Shown: one piece after another, positions 5,458-7,225 of the stretch
Layout of the letters: each line of letters opens with the position of its first letter
Numbering within the stretch: the first letter of the stretch is position 1
Made by a program: the position numbers and the translations under genes
From: an uncultured Chloroflexota bacterium
Lineage (GTDB): Bacteria; Chloroflexota; Anaerolineae; Aggregatilineales; Phototrophicaceae
Assembly: GCA_937870805.1 (NCBI GenBank)
Contig: CALMZT010000155.1
Location: 1-7,225, forward strand
Direction: 5' to 3'
DNA: 7,225 nt
Notes under the pieces: generated by a model
Database searches by the model: none
Seen by the model: the letters and a program-made list of their open reading frames with translations, nothing else
Told to the model about the DNA's origin: nothing

Positions 5458-6309
5458 CTAACGTCCCCACAGCACATTATAGACAGGATGATCGGGGTTC
5501 GAGACGTTGATTTCTCCTGGTTGAATGCCCCGTCCTACCAAGTTGTTGACAATCGCATTATAAATCAGCAGTTTTTCCGCCATGCCTGTGCCTACACCGA
5601 ACCACGCTTCCCAGCCGCGCGCATCCTGAAAGCCCAAGCCTTTCGTCGCGTCGTAGCGCAGCATCGGAATATCGGGCAGCAGTTCTTGCAGTTGCAGCGC
5701 ACCGGTCACGACATCTGCATTGACGCTGGCGTTGGCTTCCAATAAGCCTTCGTCCATCGGACTGCTGACCGAAATCCGCAGCAAATCAGGACGATCTTCG
5801 CGCTGACGCATCACCCGTCCCTGCAAATCCAGCCACACTGCGACGCCGCCCTGCTCCCAAACCAGCGCGGGTTCGCGTTCTTCGATGATAATCTGCACCA
5901 TATTCGGGGGCCAGTCGATGTACACGCGCACATCCGCCACCGATGGCGAACGCAGAATGTTCTGGCGAATTTCTTCCGGGTCGAGCCAGAACAGATGTTG
6001 ATTGCCCTGACCGGGCACGACAATGCCTGACAGCGCGAACACTTCTTCCACCGTCATGTAACGCAGCCCGCCCACCGAGATACTGTGAACGTAAAACGCA
6101 TCAAAGGTAATAAACAACGTCAGCACAACGATCAGACACACGACAATTGCCGCACTCACCAGCCGCCAACTCATGCCGCCGGGACGCACACCATGTTCAA
6201 CTTCGGTGCGTTCCGCTTCGGGAGCCGCCAGAGGACCGCGCCAGATGGCGGGTGATCGTGAGGGCGCGCTGCTGCCGCGCCGCTGTTTGTCGCGCGCTCG
6301 TGAGGTCAT
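5458..6309 (-). CDS. ftsQ: Cell division protein FtsQ (POTRA domain, bitopic membrane protein)
   Basis: 283 residues, a usual length for FtsQ/DivIB. It has a basic, disordered cytoplasmic tail (about 1-47), then one transmembrane helix (about 49-70, VSAAIVVCLIVVLTLFI core). A POTRA domain follows at about 74-145: it starts with the conserved V-x-x-I-x-V-G-G-x-x-x-x-T, contains the L-R-S-P-S-V-A-D-V-x-V strand and ends in the E-E-R-x-P-A motif typical of the family. The remaining beta domain (148-283) holds W-x-D-x-x-G-x-V, also typical. FtsQ recruits the FtsB/FtsL complex and couples the Z-ring to septal peptidoglycan synthesis at the outer face of the membrane. The gene stops 3 bases before ftsA, so the two are co-transcribed and probably translationally coupled. 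The Shine-Dalgarno upstream of 6309 is weak (TGGA). An internal ATG (6174) would remove nearly all of the cytoplasmic tail and is less likely. Confidence 0.93.
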   Translation of the reverse strand: MTSRARDKQRRGSSAPSRSPAIWRGPLAAPEAERTEVEHGVRPGGMSWRLVSAAIVVCLIVVLTLFITFDAFYVHSISVGGLRYMTVEEVFALSGIVVPGQGNQHLFWLDPEEIRQNILRSPSVADVRVYIDWPPNMVQIIIEEREPALVWEQGGVAVWLDLQGRVMRQREDRPDLLRISVSSPMDEGLLEANASVNADVVTGALQLQELLPDIPMLRYDATKGLGFQDARGWEAWFGVGTGMAEKLLIYNAIVNNLVGRGIQPGEINVSNPDHPVYNVLWGR

Positions 6310-6356
6310 GCTAAATCCATCGTCTAACGTTACTTCAAATATACATCAAACGTTGG

Positions 6357-6365
6357 ATTATACCA
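6357..6365 (-). promoter_or_regulatory. Extended -10 promoter for ftsQ-ftsA-ftsZ
   Basis: On the minus strand the sequence reads TGGTATAAT, a perfect TATAAT box preceded by the TGn extension, about 48 bases upstream of the ftsQ ATG. No good TTGACA-like -35 lies at 16-18 bases, which fits an extended -10 promoter. The predicted transcript start is near 6350, giving a leader of about 40 bases. It is the best sigma-70 type signal between the propeller gene and ftsQ. A second AT-rich hexamer, TATATT (6338-6343), lies closer to the gene but lacks a -35 or TGn. This is inferred from consensus match only. Confidence 0.55.
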
Positions 6366-6466
6366 GTGAGATCGTTTGGAGGACGGCTAACGGTTCAGGG
6401 CATTCACACAAAGGAATCACGATTAGGAACTTGCATCGTTTTAAGCAGCGCTCATTGTTTTCTCTC

Positions 6467-7225
6467 TCACCGCAGCCACGCCGGATTAATATTGAACAGG
6501 GGATTATTCGACAGATTGCGTATCTCGCCCGAACCCACATCGTAAAGGTAAATTTGGCGATTGCCAGAGCGATTAGACGCAAATGCCAAACGCTGCCCAT
6601 CGGGTGACCATACGGGGTTGACATCGACGCCTGTGTCACCGCGAGGAATATCCAAACGTGTTCCAGTTCGCGTATCGAGGACAAAAATTTCACCATCGAC
6701 TTGAACCGCCAAATACTGCTCATCGGGAGACCAGCGCAGCGGCACAAAGTTGCGCGTATTGACGCTCGACAGCAGGCGCGTTTCATTGGTGGTTGTGTCT
6801 GCCAAATAAATTTCCTGTCCAGCGCTGCCTAACGCGAGGTACGCAACCTGTTGTCCACCTGGCGACCACGTGGGAAGCTGATTGGGAGCCATCGGGTATG
6901 TAATCATCTGCGCTGTGCCTGTTTCAAGATCACTCACATACAGCGCGAAATTCTGATCCACAACCCCGAAATAAGCGATGCGCTGACCGTCGGGCAGCCA
7001 TAAAGGTGATCCATCAGGTGAATCGTTGTCGGTCACCTGTTGGGTAGACTCGGTGCTCATGTCCATCACGTAAATCTCAAGGTCGCCATCCGTGTCCGAG
7101 ATGTAAGCAAGCCTGCTGCCATCAGGCGACCACTGCGGACTAAGCGCCTGTGAGAGATTGTCCGTCAGCGCGCGCACCTCACCCGATTCAACTTCCAGCA
7201 GCATGATCGTGTTGCGGCGGTCGGG
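6467..7225 (-). CDS. TolB/WD40-like beta-propeller protein, 3' part (5' end outside window)
   Basis: The frame is open to the window edge, so the visible 252 codons are only the C-terminal part of a longer protein. They are built from repeated beta-propeller blades of the TolB/PD40 type. The blade signature W-S-P-D-G or a close variant, followed by a hydrophobic strand (RLAYIS, RIAYFG, QVAYLA, YLAVQV, RLAFAS), appears at about residues 32, 77, 120, 165 and 206 of the visible part. Each is followed by an IY(V/L)xD strand and a 'TGTxxxLT'-like turn. Proteins of this family usually act as extracytoplasmic or regulatory propellers that bind other proteins or ligands; no catalytic residues are recognisable. 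The ATG at 7204 is internal: the upstream codons (P-D-R-R-N-T-I) continue the blade pattern. The N-terminus, and any signal peptide, kinase or DNA-binding domain fused to it, cannot be seen. The gene ends with TGA 157 bases before ftsQ. The fold is clear; the function is unknown. Confidence 0.85.
   Translation of the reverse strand, partial: PDRRNTIMLLEVESGEVRALTDNLSQALSPQWSPDGSRLAYISDTDGDLEIYVMDMSTESTQQVTDNDSPDGSPLWLPDGQRIAYFGVVDQNFALYVSDLETGTAQMITYPMAPNQLPTWSPGGQQVAYLALGSAGQEIYLADTTTNETRLLSSVNTRNFVPLRWSPDEQYLAVQVDGEIFVLDTRTGTRLDIPRGDTGVDVNPVWSPDGQRLAFASNRSGNRQIYLYDVGSGEIRNLSNNPLFNINPAWLR

Noticed and set aside
6370..6466. Terminator or attenuator between the propeller gene and ftsQ
   Set aside because: Only short palindromes such as AGCGCT were found, with no stem plus T-tract; nothing supportable.
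6358..6786. Minus-strand 142-codon frame overlapping the propeller gene and the ftsQ promoter
   Set aside because: It lies out of frame within the propeller coding region, with Cys/Arg-rich composition and no recognisable domain.
1..7225. tRNA, rRNA, riboswitch or mobile-element genes
   Set aside because: No cloverleaf, rRNA-like conserved segment, known riboswitch core, transposase or integrase was recognised on either strand.

Overview
This window reads as a piece of a bacterial chromosome with every convincing gene on the minus strand. Its core is the division block ftsQ-ftsA-ftsZ, read from high to low coordinates. Base composition is moderate, by eye a little above half G+C. Several things suggest Chloroflexota (perhaps Anaerolineae): the FtsA and FtsZ sequences, the style of the secreted PPC-like protein, and intergenic hairpins ending in CCCCTAC. 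This placement is by recognition only and is moderately to weakly supported.

Layout in transcription order. 7225-6467: the 3' part of a TolB/WD40-like beta-propeller gene cut by the window edge. 6466-6310: intergenic, with a strong extended -10 promoter (TGGTATAAT) that probably drives the division genes. 6309-5458 ftsQ, then 3 bases, then 5454-4216 ftsA, then a 125-base gap with a possible second promoter, then 4090-2834 ftsZ. A 10-bp hairpin with T-tracts on both sides (2771-2818) closes the cluster. 2709-2113: a tail-anchored SRPBCC-fold protein. 2035-1334: a stand-alone B3/B4-domain protein of the kind related to the phenylalanyl-tRNA synthetase beta editing domain. 1129-293: a secreted protein with a signal peptide, its own promoter and a perfect Shine-Dalgarno. 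292-1: no gene, but hairpin repeats and an imperfect tandem duplication.

The division genes work together. FtsZ polymerises into the Z-ring, FtsA tethers it to the membrane through its C-terminal amphipathic helix, and FtsQ is the bitopic POTRA-domain scaffold linking the ring to septal wall synthesis. No murein-synthesis genes flank them here; the gene upstream of ftsQ is a propeller protein, so at least on that side the classical dcw cluster is interrupted.

I found no undescribed defence, mobile or RNA system. The most notable non-coding signal is a family of short hairpins (9-30, 194-215, 2073-2094, plus a degenerate copy near 101-118). They share loop size and a downstream CTAC, and their stems differ by compensatory base-pair swaps. 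Other points of interest are the strongly Gln/Pro-rich FtsZ linker with internal DNA repeats, and the two possible ftsZ starts.
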